From: Cobetia sp. cqz5-12
Lineage (GTDB): Bacteria; Pseudomonadota; Gammaproteobacteria; Pseudomonadales; Halomonadaceae
Reading direction: 5' to 3'
Length of the DNA stretch: 64,000 nucleotides
NCBI RefSeq assembly: GCF_016495405.1
Contig: NZ_CP044522.1
Coordinates: 4,077,638 to 4,141,637, forward strand
Shown here: in pieces, positions 43,796 to 52,760 of the stretch
How positions within the stretch are numbered: the stretch's first letter is position 1
Layout of the letters: each line of letters begins with the position of its first letter
Notes under the pieces: model-generated
What the model was told of the DNA's origin: nothing
Seen by the model: the letters and a program-made list of their open reading frames with translations, nothing else
The model's database searches: none
Position numbers and translations under genes: made by a program

Positions 43796-44196
43796 GGGAC
43801 AGGTAACGGGTGATGCGCTCGTGCGCGGCCTCTCTGGCGGAGGCCTGCGGCACGTCTGGCGCTGCTCTATCGACTTATGTACGCGTCTGGCAAGTGGCGA
43901 GGCGCGATGGAAATCACGGGAGTGCGCGAGCTCAGGCCAGCATGGCGAGGCGGCGGCAAACCGTGTGTCCCTTCAAGCCCAAAGGCCGGCGCGAGAACTG
44001 ACCGACGCTTGAGTGATAACTTAAATATACGACCATTGTTGCAGATAACGCCACGCCAACCCAGCCACTTCGCGACGACAACTGTGATGCCCGAGCTGCA
44101 ACATTGCATCACGGGGCTGTCATGCGCGCGTGCAGCCCAAGCGGGGTGGATTATGCGATAATGCCGCGATTCAGCGACAGCAAGCGGATCACTTCC

Positions 44197-44853
44197 ATGT
44201 CTTCGACTTCTTCAGCATCTTCCTCGGCGGCCAGCAACGCACGTGGCACGCTCTACATCATTTCCGCGCCGTCCGGCGCCGGCAAGACCACCCTGGTCAA
44301 GGCACTGCTGGAGCGCATGGACGGTATCGGCGTGTCCGTCTCGCACACCACCCGCGGCCAGCGCCCGGGCGAGCAGGATGCCGTCAACTACCACTTCGTG
44401 GATGTCGATCACTTCAAGACCATGATCGAGCAGGGCGACTTCTTCGAGCACGCCCAGGTCTTCGACAACTTCTATGGCACCTCGCGTCCGGCGGTCGAAG
44501 CTCGCCTGAGCAAGGGCGAGGACGTCATCCTCGAGATCGACTGGCAAGGTGCCCAGCAAGTGCGCACCCAAGTGCCGGAGGCCGTCTCCATCTTCATCCT
44601 GCCGCCGTCGCGTGAAGCGCTGCTCGAGCGTCTGTCCGGTCGCGGTACCGATGGCGAGGACGTGATCGCGCGTCGCATGCGCGATGCGGTCAGCGAGATG
44701 TCCCACTATGACGAATACGACCTGATCGTCATCAATGATGACTTCGAGCAGGCCCTCGACGAGCTGTGCGGACTCGTCAATGCCCAGCGTGCGCGTCTGC
44801 CGCGCGTGCAGCATCGCCACGCGGCACTGCTCGACTCCCTGCTGGCCGACTGA
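44197..44853 (+). CDS. gmk: Guanylate kinase
   Basis: 218 residues; phosphorylates GMP to GDP. P-loop SAPSGAGKTTLVKALL, VSVSHTTRGQRPGEQDAVNYHFV (GMP site), GTSRPAVEARLSKGEDVILEIDWQGAQQV and the lid segment ERLSGRGTDGEDVIARRM. ATG 44197 gives a Ser-rich tail of about 15 residues before the core; the ribosome site is weak and an ATG at 44161 is an alternative. It starts the gmk-rpoZ-spoT series supplying and regulating guanine nucleotides. Confidence 0.96.
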   Translation: MSSTSSASSSAASNARGTLYIISAPSGAGKTTLVKALLERMDGIGVSVSHTTRGQRPGEQDAVNYHFVDVDHFKTMIEQGDFFEHAQVFDNFYGTSRPAVEARLSKGEDVILEIDWQGAQQVRTQVPEAVSIFILPPSREALLERLSGRGTDGEDVIARRMRDAVSEMSHYDEYDLIVINDDFEQALDELCGLVNAQRARLPRVQHRHAALLDSLLAD

Positions 44854-45038
44854 TGACGGCGGCGGGAATCCCGCTGCTCGGTCAGACGCTCAGTCAGCCG
44901 CGCGGCCAGCCGTTCTGACAGCAGTTCGGACAGCCTGACAGTCGGGCAGGACTTGCCGGCTTTCGTCCTGATCATGCGCGCTGTGGTCGCGTACGCCGCC
45001 GACAGACGCGCCAGGCGAAGGAGTTGATCGCGCCTGAC

Positions 45039-45068
45039 TTGTCATGTCACGACGGCGTCGAGTAGACT
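45039..45068 (+). promoter_or_regulatory. Candidate sigma-70 promoter of rpoZ-spoT
   Basis: TTGTCA, 18-bp spacer, TAGACT. Start near 45075, giving a leader of about 190 nt that includes the 45091 hairpin. Confidence 0.45.
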
Positions 45069-45090
45069 CGATTCCCTTTCAGAATCATTG

Positions 45091-45131
45091 GCCGCTGAGC
45101 CGTCTCGCCCCTGGCGGGCCGGCTCAGCGGC
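45091..45131 (+). promoter_or_regulatory. Hairpin in the rpoZ leader
   Basis: GCCGCTGAGCCG / CGGCTCAGCGGC, perfect 12-bp arms with an inner GCCC/GGGC pairing. No T tract follows, so a leader structure rather than a terminator. Confidence 0.5.
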
Positions 45132-45262
45132 ATTGTGCTTGCGTCGTGTGCGAGATACTGTCAGATGATCAGGGTAAGTGACCCCTAGCGGTCGCGGCAC
45201 TCTGCGCTGATTACACGCCGACAGCGAACCCCGAATATCCCGCTATTGATAGGTGCACCGCC

Positions 45263-45514
45263 ATGGCTCGCGTAACCGTAGAAGATTGCCTCGAGAACGT
45301 CGACAACCGCTTCCAGCTGGTGATGATCTCCACTCGTCGTGCCCGTCAGCTGTCACGCGGCAGCCGCAACGCCCAACTGCCGTGGGAAAACGACAAGCCC
45401 ACCGTCCTCGCCCTGCGCGAAGTGGCGGCCGGTCTGGTCGGTCGTGACATCCTGAACGAGCCGGTCGAAGCTCCGATCCAGCGCAAGCCGGTAATGCCGC
45501 AGATCGAAGACTGA
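45263..45514 (+). CDS. rpoZ: RNA polymerase omega subunit
   Basis: 83 residues: MARVTVEDCLENVDNRFQLVMISTRRARQL is the conserved omega N-terminus, and NDKPTVLALREVAAGLV the second conserved block. It assists beta-prime folding and forms part of the ppGpp site on RNA polymerase. It lies between gmk and spoT as in most gammaproteobacteria. Confidence 0.98.
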   Translation: MARVTVEDCLENVDNRFQLVMISTRRARQLSRGSRNAQLPWENDKPTVLALREVAAGLVGRDILNEPVEAPIQRKPVMPQIED

Positions 45515-45626
45515 GCCCACGCTCAACCTGCCGACTGCATGTGTGCTTCCGCACCTCTGCCACTCCCGCCCTCGCGGCCGGAGCACGGGGTGCGGGCCCG
45601 GAATCACTCTGAGCCAAGGCCGCTGA

Positions 45627-47792
45627 ATGTTCACGATCGATGACCTGGCAGACCGCCTGGGCGGTTATCTTCCCGAGGAAGAGATCCGTCAGGTTAGGCG
45701 CGCCTTCTATTACGCCGAGCAGGCCCACGATGGCCAGCGCCGGCGTTCCGGTGAGCCCTATGTGACCCACCCGCTGGCGGTGGCGAACATTCTCGCCAAC
45801 ATGCACATGGACCATCAGAGCCTGATGGCCGCCATGCTGCACGATGTCATCGAAGACACCAGCGTGACCTTCGAGGCACTGGCAGGCCAGTTCGGCGAAC
45901 CCGTCGCCCTGCTGGTGGATGGCGTCTCGAAGCTGACCCAGATCACCTTCGAGGACAAGGCCGTCGCCCAGGCCGAGAACTTCCAGAAGATGGTGCTGGC
46001 GATGTCCCAGGACATCCGCGTCATCATCGTCAAGCTGGCCGACCGTCTCCACAACATGCGTACCCTCGGCGCCCTGCGCCCAGAGAAGAAGCGTCGCATC
46101 GCCCGTGAGACGCTCGAGATCTACGCCCGCGTCGCCAACCGCCTCGGTATCAACACCATTCGCGTCGAGCTGGAAGACCTCTCCTTCCAGGCGCTGCACC
46201 CGATGCGTTCCGAACGCATCAAGCGTGCCGTCACCGCCGCGCGTGGCAATCGTCGCACCCTGATGCGCGAGATCCAGGCCAGTCTGCAGAACGCGCTGGA
46301 GCGCGATCAGCTGCCCGGCTCGGTGATCGGTCGTCAGAAGCATCTGCTGTCCATCTATCGCAAGATGCGTGACCAGCAGAAGCCCTTCAATGAATTGATG
46401 GACGTGTTCGGCTTCCGCATCATCACCGATGACGTGGACAGCTGCTATCGCATCCTCGGCGTGGTGCACAATCTCTACAAGCCGGTGCCGGGTCGCTTCA
46501 AGGATTACATCGCGATCCCCAAGGCCAACGGCTACCAGAGTCTGCACACCACGCTGTTCGGCATGAACGGCATGCCCATCGAGGTACAGATCCGTACCCG
46601 CGAGATGGAAGCGATGGCCAACAACGGCATCGCGGCGCACTGGCTCTACAAGGCCGGCCAGACCGACCGTCCCATCGGCGCCGGCAGCCATGCGCGTGCC
46701 CGCGAATGGGTACGGGGTCTGCTCGAGATGCAGCGCCATGCCGGCAACTCGCTCGAGTTCATCGAGCACGTCAAGAACGATCTCTTCCCCGACGATACCT
46801 ACGTGTTCACCCCCAAGGGCGACATCATGGAATTGCCGCGCGGCGCGACGGCGGTCGATTTTGCCTATGCGGTGCACACCGATGTCGGCAACAGCTGTAT
46901 CGCCTGCCGCATCGATCGTCATCTGGCGCCGCTGTCCTCGCCGCTGGAGAGTGGCCAGACCGTCGAAGTCATCACTGCGCCGGGCGCCAAGCCCAATCTG
47001 GCGTGGCTCAACTTCGTCACCACGGCCAAGGCGCGCTCTGCCGTGCGTCATTACCTCAAGCATCAGCAGCGCAGCGAATCCGTGACCCTGGGCCAGCGCC
47101 TGCTCAACAAGGCGCTCGCCGGCCTGGATTCTTCCCTCGAGCAGCTGCCGTCCAAGCGTCTCGATACGCTGGCTGCGGAGCTGGAACTGGAAGGCGGGCG
47201 TGATGATCTGCTCGAGTCCATCGGGCTCGGCACCCGCGCCGCCTACAGCGTGGCCCAGAGCCTTCTGAGCGACACGACCAGCGCCATGACTCAGCAGCCC
47301 AAGTTCTCGGCCAAGGACGGCAACGTCCAGGCGGAGAACAGCGGCAACAGCCCGATGCAGGTCAGCGGTGGCAACAGCATGGTCACCAGCTACGCGCGCT
47401 GCTGTCACCCGCTGCCCGGCGAGCCGATCATGGGTCATCTGTCGGCCGGCAAGGGCCTGGTGGTCCATCGCCAGGAATGCAGCAACATCACCGAACTGGC
47501 CAGCGATCCGGAACGCGTCTTCCCGCTGACCTGGGCCGATCAGGTCGAAGGCGACTTCACGGTGGCGCTGCGTATCGAGGCACAGACCCAGCGCGGCCTG
47601 ATCGCCGAACTCGCCGAGCTTGTCACCGATGCCGAAGCCAATATCGAGCGCATCGGCATCGAGGAACGCGACGCCCATCTGGCCATCGTCAATCTGACGC
47701 TGGCCGTGCGTGACCGCATTCATCTGGCGCGCATCATCAAGCGCATGCGCAACCTGTTGCACGTGGAGCGAATCACCCGCGTCCTCAGCTGA
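45627..47792 (+). CDS. spoT: Bifunctional (p)ppGpp synthetase/hydrolase SpoT
   Basis: 721 residues. The HD hydrolase domain (about 25-180) has MLHDVIED with HD at 72-73. The synthetase domain has GRQKHLLSIYRKM and the signature RFKD (290-293), the basic variant found in bifunctional enzymes rather than the acidic one of RelA. TGS (about 385-445, TPKGDIMELPRGATAVDFAYAVHTDVG), a helical region, a conserved CCHPLPGE segment and a C-terminal ACT domain follow. Acts in the stringent response with the omega subunit encoded just upstream (112 bp). Confidence 0.97.
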   Translation: MFTIDDLADRLGGYLPEEEIRQVRRAFYYAEQAHDGQRRRSGEPYVTHPLAVANILANMHMDHQSLMAAMLHDVIEDTSVTFEALAGQFGEPVALLVDGVSKLTQITFEDKAVAQAENFQKMVLAMSQDIRVIIVKLADRLHNMRTLGALRPEKKRRIARETLEIYARVANRLGINTIRVELEDLSFQALHPMRSERIKRAVTAARGNRRTLMREIQASLQNALERDQLPGSVIGRQKHLLSIYRKMRDQQKPFNELMDVFGFRIITDDVDSCYRILGVVHNLYKPVPGRFKDYIAIPKANGYQSLHTTLFGMNGMPIEVQIRTREMEAMANNGIAAHWLYKAGQTDRPIGAGSHARAREWVRGLLEMQRHAGNSLEFIEHVKNDLFPDDTYVFTPKGDIMELPRGATAVDFAYAVHTDVGNSCIACRIDRHLAPLSSPLESGQTVEVITAPGAKPNLAWLNFVTTAKARSAVRHYLKHQQRSESVTLGQRLLNKALAGLDSSLEQLPSKRLDTLAAELELEGGRDDLLESIGLGTRAAYSVAQSLLSDTTSAMTQQPKFSAKDGNVQAENSGNSPMQVSGGNSMVTSYARCCHPLPGEPIMGHLSAGKGLVVHRQECSNITELASDPERVFPLTWADQVEGDFTVALRIEAQTQRGLIAELAELVTDAEANIERIGIEERDAHLAIVNLTLAVRDRIHLARIIKRMRNLLHVERITRVLS

Positions 47793-47805
47793 TCTACCGT
47801 ACTGG

Positions 47806-47846
47806 CCGCGTCGTCCGCCACTGGCGGGCGGCGCGGTTTTTGTTTT
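47806..47846 (+). terminator. Intrinsic terminator after spoT
   Basis: CCGCG.CG.CCGCC ACT GGCGG.CG.CGCGG stem with two mismatches, then TTTTTGTTTT; 14 bp past the spoT stop. Confidence 0.88.
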
Positions 47847-48083
47847 CAAGGCTGCCGCAGAGCGGCCATCGGACACGTTCTTCTTGAACACCCGTGTCGC
47901 GGCCAGGGCCATGCATGTCAACTCGACGGTAGGTCAGCTCGAGGCAATGCAGGATCTTGACCGCGACCGAACTCGCCATGGATGGCGAGACCCTATAACC
48001 ACAATCGTAACCCGCTGCTGAAGGCCGCCACCGCACAACACTCGCAACCGGCAAGGCTTGAGCGCAGTCACAAGGAGCATGTC

Positions 48084-48473
48084 ATGAGCAATCGCGCGAT
48101 CATCAACACCGACAAGGCCCCTGCTGCCATCGGTCCGTATTCCCAGGCGATCAAGGCGGGCAACACCGTCTATCTGTCCGGCCAGATTCCGCTGGACCCG
48201 CAGACGATGGAAGTCGTCGAGGGCGGTATCGAGGCGCAGGCGCGTCAGGTCTTCACCAACCTGAATGCCGTGTGCGAAGAAGCCGCCGGCAGCCTGGGCG
48301 ACATCGTCAAGCTCAACCTCTACCTGACCGATCTGGACGACTTCGCGCGCGTCAACGCGGTGATGGAAGAGTTCTTCACCGCGCCCTTCCCGGCGCGTGC
48401 CGCGGTCGGCGTCAAGGCGCTGCCCAAGGGCGTGGCCTTCGAAGCCGAAGGCGTGATGGTCATCGGTGACTGA
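48084..48473 (+). CDS. ridA: RidA family enamine/imine deaminase
   Basis: 129 residues, typical length. Family motifs: AIGPYSQAIKAGNTVYLSGQIPLDP, ARQVFTNLNAVCEEAAGSLGDIVKLNLYLTDL and FPARAAVGVKALPKGVAFEAEGV, including the conserved arginine in PARA. RidA removes reactive enamines formed by PLP enzymes such as threonine dehydratase. ATG 48084 is preceded by AAGGAG. It follows spoT, as in Pseudomonas, behind the spoT terminator. Confidence 0.95.
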   Translation: MSNRAIINTDKAPAAIGPYSQAIKAGNTVYLSGQIPLDPQTMEVVEGGIEAQARQVFTNLNAVCEEAAGSLGDIVKLNLYLTDLDDFARVNAVMEEFFTAPFPARAAVGVKALPKGVAFEAEGVMVIGD

Positions 48474-48528
48474 GTACCCGCTCACTGACGATGGCAGGTC
48501 ACCCGAGAGGAGTGACTGACGCAGAGAC

Positions 48529-48566
48529 GACAGTGCCCGCCCCGGGAATCCGGGGCGGGCACTGTC
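48529..48566. terminator. Convergent hairpin between ridA and the epimerase-like gene
   Basis: GACAGTGCCCGCCCCGG GAAT and exact complement: 17-bp arms. No T tract on either side, but the position between convergent genes suggests termination. Confidence 0.7.
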
Positions 48567-48654
48567 AGTTATCGGTCAATGCTTGATCAACCTTCAACTT
48601 ATCCACACCCGGTCAAACGGCTCGAGGCGCAACCGCATGTGGACAAGTGAAAGA

Positions 48655-49542
48655 TCAGCGGCCCGACAATTCGCTCTTCGGCACCGTCACGCCGTGCTCC
48701 TTGAGCACCTCGGCATAGCCCTCGCGAAAGGTCGGGTAACGGAAGGTGTAGCCGCTCTCGAGCAACAGGGCGTTGCCGCAGCGCTTGCTGGAACGACGCC
48801 GCAGCGGTGACTGGATCACCTCGGTGGACTCGACCTTGAGCTGACGCGCCAGCCAGGCCATCACTTCGTGCAGCGGTGCGCCGTCACAGTCGGTGGCCAG
48901 ATAGATCGGCTCGACCGGCTTGCCCTCGAGGCTCAGCGCGATCAGGTGCGCCAACACGCCCGCACAGTCGTCACGGTGGATGCGGTTGGAGTAGAGTGGC
49001 GGGTTGCTGGCGGCGATGCGACCATCACGCGCCTGGCGGATCAGCATGTCGCGGCCCGGCCCGTAGATGCCGGAGAAGCGCACCACGGTGCCGTTGAGCG
49101 AGGAATCGAGCAGAGCCTGCTCGCCTTCGCGCATCAACTGGCCCGAGAAGCTGGTGGCATCGGTGGGCGACTGCTCGTCGACTTCCTCGCCATCCTTCTG
49201 GGCGTAGACGGAGGTCGAGGACACGAACAGCACGCGGGTCGGCGGATTGGCGCGCGACTCGAGCTCCGTCACCAGCGCCCGAATGCCGTCGACGTAAGCG
49301 GCACGATAGGCCTCTTCGTCAAAACGGTCGGCGCTCAGCACATGTACCACCGTGTCGGCATCTGGCAAGCTGGCCAGTGCACCTTCGGCAGTGATGTCCA
49401 ACGCCAGCGTCTCGATGCCGAGATCCGCAAGCCTGGACACATCGCGCCTGACACCAATGACGTGCTGACCGGCCTTGAGCAGTTCGCGCGCCAGCGCGCT
49501 GCCAACGTCGCCACAACCGAGGATGAGACTCGTCTTCTTCAC
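48655..49542 (-). CDS. NAD-dependent epimerase/dehydratase-like protein (YeeZ-like)
   Basis: 295 residues of extended-SDR type. The N-terminus SLILGCGDVGSALARELL is a GxGxxG dinucleotide site. VLFVSSTSVYAQ carries the serine position, but the canonical YxxxK is not clear: the region reads FSGQLMREGEQ, so the catalytic Tyr/Lys seem replaced. VVRFSGIYGPGR and IHRDDCAGVL follow family pattern. E. coli YeeZ is similar and also of unknown role. A sugar-nucleotide substrate is doubtful. Divergent from oxyR across 71 bp. Confidence 0.75.
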   Translation of the reverse strand: MKKTSLILGCGDVGSALARELLKAGQHVIGVRRDVSRLADLGIETLALDITAEGALASLPDADTVVHVLSADRFDEEAYRAAYVDGIRALVTELESRANPPTRVLFVSSTSVYAQKDGEEVDEQSPTDATSFSGQLMREGEQALLDSSLNGTVVRFSGIYGPGRDMLIRQARDGRIAASNPPLYSNRIHRDDCAGVLAHLIALSLEGKPVEPIYLATDCDGAPLHEVMAWLARQLKVESTEVIQSPLRRRSSKRCGNALLLESGYTFRYPTFREGYAEVLKEHGVTVPKSELSGR

Positions 49543-49613
49543 CTTTGCCGTGCTCCTTGGTAAAACGAATCGGTACCCACCGCATCCCAGGATGCCAGTT
49601 CCGGGCAGGAATC

Positions 49614-50579
49614 ATGACTCTAACAGAACTCCGCTACATCGTAACCTTGGCCCAGGAGCGTCATTTCGGACGCGCCGCAGAGCGCTGCTTCGTCTCGCAG
49701 CCCACCCTGTCGGTGGCCGTCAAGAAGCTTGAGGAAGAGCTGGGAGTCGCACTGTTCGAGCGTTCCAAGTCCACCGTACAGGTCACACCGCTCGGCGAGA
49801 AGATCGTTCAGCAGGCCCAGCGCGTGCTGGAGCAGTCCAGCGTGATCAAGGAACTGGCCAATTCCGGCAAGGACCAGCTCTCCAGCCCCCTGCGCATCGG
49901 CGCCATCTATACCATTGGACCGTATCTTTTCCCGCACCTGGTGCCGGAACTGACGCGGCGTGCGCCGAAGATGCCGCTCTACATCGAGGAAGGCATGACC
50001 GGCGACCTGCGTCGCAAGCTGCGTAATGGCGAGCTGGACGTGATCATCGTCGCGCTGCCGTTCACCGAGACCGACGTGCTGACCAAGATCCTCTACGAAG
50101 AGCCCTTCGAAGTCCTGCTGCCGGCCGGCCACTCCCTGCTCGAGCAGGACAGCATCGCCAAGGAGCAGTTGATCAACGAGCGTCTGCTGATGCTCGGCGA
50201 GGGCCACTGCTTCCGTGATCAGATTCTCGAGGCCTGCCCGGCCATCGGCAATCAGATCAACAACCCCGAAAATACGCTGATCGCCGAAGGCGGCTCGCTG
50301 GAAACCATCCGCCACATGGTCGCCTCCGGTCTCGGCATCACCGTGCTGCCCTACTCGGCGACCGGTACCGGTCACTACGAGAGCGGCGTGCTCGAGACGC
50401 GTCCCTTCAAGGACCCGGCCCCCAGCCGCAGCGTGGCGCTGGCATGGCGTGCCAGCTTCCCGCGCCCCAAGGCCATCGACGTGATCAGTCAGGCGATCGC
50501 CGAGTGCTCCAATCGTGCGCGCCAGAGCAATGAGAACGGCATGCAGGGTTCCGCTTCCCAGAGCCACGAACCGGCATGA
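49614..50579 (+). CDS. oxyR: Hydrogen-peroxide-sensing regulator OxyR
   Basis: 321-residue LysR-type regulator. The N-terminal HTH includes MTLTELRYIVTLAQERHFGRAAERCFVSQPTLS-type sequence. The redox pair falls exactly at C199 (GEGHCFRDQ) and C208 (LEACPA), as in E. coli OxyR, so peroxide sensing by disulphide formation is expected. ATG 49614 has CAGGA upstream. The stop overlaps the recG start (ATGA), the same oxyR-recG pairing known in Pseudomonas. Confidence 0.97.
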   Translation: MTLTELRYIVTLAQERHFGRAAERCFVSQPTLSVAVKKLEEELGVALFERSKSTVQVTPLGEKIVQQAQRVLEQSSVIKELANSGKDQLSSPLRIGAIYTIGPYLFPHLVPELTRRAPKMPLYIEEGMTGDLRRKLRNGELDVIIVALPFTETDVLTKILYEEPFEVLLPAGHSLLEQDSIAKEQLINERLLMLGEGHCFRDQILEACPAIGNQINNPENTLIAEGGSLETIRHMVASGLGITVLPYSATGTGHYESGVLETRPFKDPAPSRSVALAWRASFPRPKAIDVISQAIAECSNRARQSNENGMQGSASQSHEPA

Positions 50580-52717
50580 GCAGGGCGGGCACGGAAGCCT
50601 CATCTGCCGGGCCCGCCAGCGCCGGTGTCTTCGCCACCGGCGCGCTGGCCCAACCGCTGGACAGCCTGAGCGGCGTCGGCCCCGCGCTGAGCGAGAAGCT
50701 GTCGCGCCTCGGACTGGAACGCGTCGCAGACCTGCTGTTCCATCTGCCGCTGCGCTATCAGGACCGGACCCGCGTCACGCCCATCGGCACGCTCAAGAGC
50801 GGCATGGAGGCGGTGGTGGAAGGCGAGGTGACGGCCTGCGACATCGTCAAGGGCCGCCGCCGCAGTCTGCTGGTACGCCTGCGCGACGGCAGCGGCATCC
50901 TCAGTCTGCGCTTCTTCCACTTCTCTCCTGCCCAGCAGCAGCAATTCCAGCGTGGCCATAGCGTGCGCTGCTTCGGCGAGGCACGCGCCGGGGCCACCGG
51001 TCTCGAGATCTACCATCCGGAATACCGCCTGCTCGGCCAGGGCGCCGCGCCGGTGGAAGACCACCTCACGCCTATCTATCCGGCCACCGAAGGCCTCAAT
51101 CAGGCGCGCCTGCGCGCCCTGATCGCCCAGGCGCTCAAGCAGCTCGAGGAAACACCCCACGAACTGCCGGACCTGATTCCCGAGGCGCTGCGCACACGCT
51201 TTCGCCTGCCCGGCGTGATCGAGTGTCTGCGCTTTCTGCATGAACCGCCCCCCGATGCCCCCGTCGATCAGATGAGCGATGGCGTGCATCCCAGTCAGCG
51301 GCGTCTCGCCCAGGAAGAGCTGCTCGCCCATCAGTTGAGCCTGCGTCAGGTGCGCGCGCGTATCCAGCAGGACGGCGCGCCCTCATTGAGCGCCAGCGGT
51401 GGCCTGAGCACGCGCTTTCTTGCCCAGTTGCCCTTCTCGCTGACCGGTGCCCAGCGCCGCGTGCTGGATGACGTGCGCCGTGATCTGGCGCGCGAGGTCC
51501 CGATGCTGCGTCTGGTACAGGGCGACGTGGGCTCGGGCAAGACGATAGTGGCGGCAATGGCGGCGCTGATCGCCATCGGCGGCGGCTGTCAGGCGGCCTT
51601 GATGGCGCCCACCGAGATTCTCGCCGAGCAGCACTACCGCAACTTCCGCGAATGGCTGGAGCCGCTGGGCATCGAGGTGGCGTGGCTGGCCGGCAAGCTC
51701 AAGGGCAAGGCGCGGCTGGATGCCAAGGCCGCCATCGCCGATGGCCGCGCACGCATGGTAGTCGGCACGCATGCACTGTTTCAGGCCGATGTGACCTTCC
51801 AGCGCCTGGGGCTGGCGATCGTCGATGAGCAGCACCGTTTCGGCGTGCATCAGCGCCTCGCATTGCGGGCGAAGGGGGAAGCCGGTGGCCTGACACCGCA
51901 CCAGCTGATCATGACCGCGACGCCGATTCCGCGCACCCTGGCGATGAGCGCCTACGCCGATCTCGACCTGTCGGTGATCGACGAGCTGCCGCCGGGACGC
52001 ACCCCGGTGCAGACCGTCGCGGTGGCCGACCCGCGCCGGCCCGAGGTGGTCGAGCGCATCCGCGCCGCCTGCTCCGAGGGTCGTCAGGCCTATTGGGTGT
52101 GTACGCTGATCGAGGAATCCGAGGTGATGACCTGTCAGGCCGCCGAGGTGACGCGTGACGAGCTGACCGAGGCACTGCCGGAGCTGTCCATCGGACTGGT
52201 CCATGGCCGCATGAAGGCGGCGGAGAAGGCCGAGGTGATGGCAGCATTCAAGGACGGCGAGCATGATCTGCTGGTGGCGACCACGGTGATCGAGGTCGGG
52301 GTCGATGTGCCGAATGCCAGCCTGATGGTGATCGACAATCCCGAGCGTCTCGGCCTGTCGCAGCTGCACCAGCTGCGTGGCCGTGTCGGGCGCGGCAGCA
52401 CCGAGAGCTTCTGTGTGCTGCTCTATCATCCGCCGCTGTCGCAACACTCCAAGCAGCGCCTGGCGGTGATGCGCGAGACCACCGATGGCTTCAGGATCGC
52501 CGAGAAGGATCTGGAACTACGCGGACCCGGTGAAGTGCTGGGCACGCGTCAGACGGGGCTGGCGGGGATGAAGATCGCCGATCTCGAGCGCGACAGTGAC
52601 CTGATCGCCCCGACCACCACGCTGGCCGATGCCATCCTCAGCGAGGCCCCGCAGGCCGCGGAGCCCCTGATCCGCCGCTGGCTGGGCGAGGCGGCCGGGC
52701 AATACGGCGCCGTCTGA
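50576..52717 (+). CDS. recG: ATP-dependent DNA helicase RecG
   Basis: 713 residues. The wedge/OB domain (about 65-160) precedes an SF2 helicase core with Walker A GDVGSGKTIVA, the RecG-type DEQHRFGVHQR motif II, MTATPIPRTLAM (III), and TTVIEVGVDVPNASLMVI, QLRGRVGRG (V, VI). It remodels stalled replication forks. The first 20 residues (Ala/Ser/Gly-rich) are not conserved, but the four-base overlap with oxyR supports the ATG at 50576 and translational coupling. Confidence 0.97.
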   Translation: MSRAGTEASSAGPASAGVFATGALAQPLDSLSGVGPALSEKLSRLGLERVADLLFHLPLRYQDRTRVTPIGTLKSGMEAVVEGEVTACDIVKGRRRSLLVRLRDGSGILSLRFFHFSPAQQQQFQRGHSVRCFGEARAGATGLEIYHPEYRLLGQGAAPVEDHLTPIYPATEGLNQARLRALIAQALKQLEETPHELPDLIPEALRTRFRLPGVIECLRFLHEPPPDAPVDQMSDGVHPSQRRLAQEELLAHQLSLRQVRARIQQDGAPSLSASGGLSTRFLAQLPFSLTGAQRRVLDDVRRDLAREVPMLRLVQGDVGSGKTIVAAMAALIAIGGGCQAALMAPTEILAEQHYRNFREWLEPLGIEVAWLAGKLKGKARLDAKAAIADGRARMVVGTHALFQADVTFQRLGLAIVDEQHRFGVHQRLALRAKGEAGGLTPHQLIMTATPIPRTLAMSAYADLDLSVIDELPPGRTPVQTVAVADPRRPEVVERIRAACSEGRQAYWVCTLIEESEVMTCQAAEVTRDELTEALPELSIGLVHGRMKAAEKAEVMAAFKDGEHDLLVATTVIEVGVDVPNASLMVIDNPERLGLSQLHQLRGRVGRGSTESFCVLLYHPPLSQHSKQRLAVMRETTDGFRIAEKDLELRGPGEVLGTRQTGLAGMKIADLERDSDLIAPTTTLADAILSEAPQAAEPLIRRWLGEAAGQYGAV

Positions 52718-52738
52718 GCGCCATCTCCCTCCCGCTAC

Positions 52739-52760
52739 GCGCCAGCGACTCAGCTGGCGC
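52739..52760. terminator. Hairpin at the recG/YccS convergence
   Basis: GCGCCAGC-GACTCA-GCTGGCGC; its loop contains the stop codon of the minus-strand gene. No T tract, so weak evidence. Confidence 0.5.

Larger units (their letters stand above)
43623..44196. other. Intergenic region between MFS gene and gmk
   Basis: 574 bp without a credible gene. Two hairpins are visible: 43671-43709 (10-bp arms TCAGCCGTGG) and 43751-43795 (13-bp arms GCGCGCCATTCAT). From 44010 the sequence is AT-richer and should hold the gmk promoter; GATAAT at 44157-44162 is a possible -10. Confidence 0.55.
44854..45262 (+). other. Intergenic region between gmk and rpoZ
   Basis: 409 bp with no gene. It contains a candidate promoter (45039-45068) and a strong hairpin (45091-45131) in the rpoZ leader. 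Repeated GACAG/CAGAC words near 44880-44960 are noted but not interpretable. Confidence 0.6.

Noticed and set aside
35907..44196. Prophage, integrative element or transposon carrying the accessory block
   Set aside because: No integrase, transposase, attachment repeats or tRNA at the borders; only gene-order disruption is visible.
45243..47921. Nearly 900-codon open frame antisense to rpoZ-spoT
   Set aside because: Spans two well-supported genes and their spacer, ribosome sites absent, composition typical of antisense to GC-rich coding DNA.
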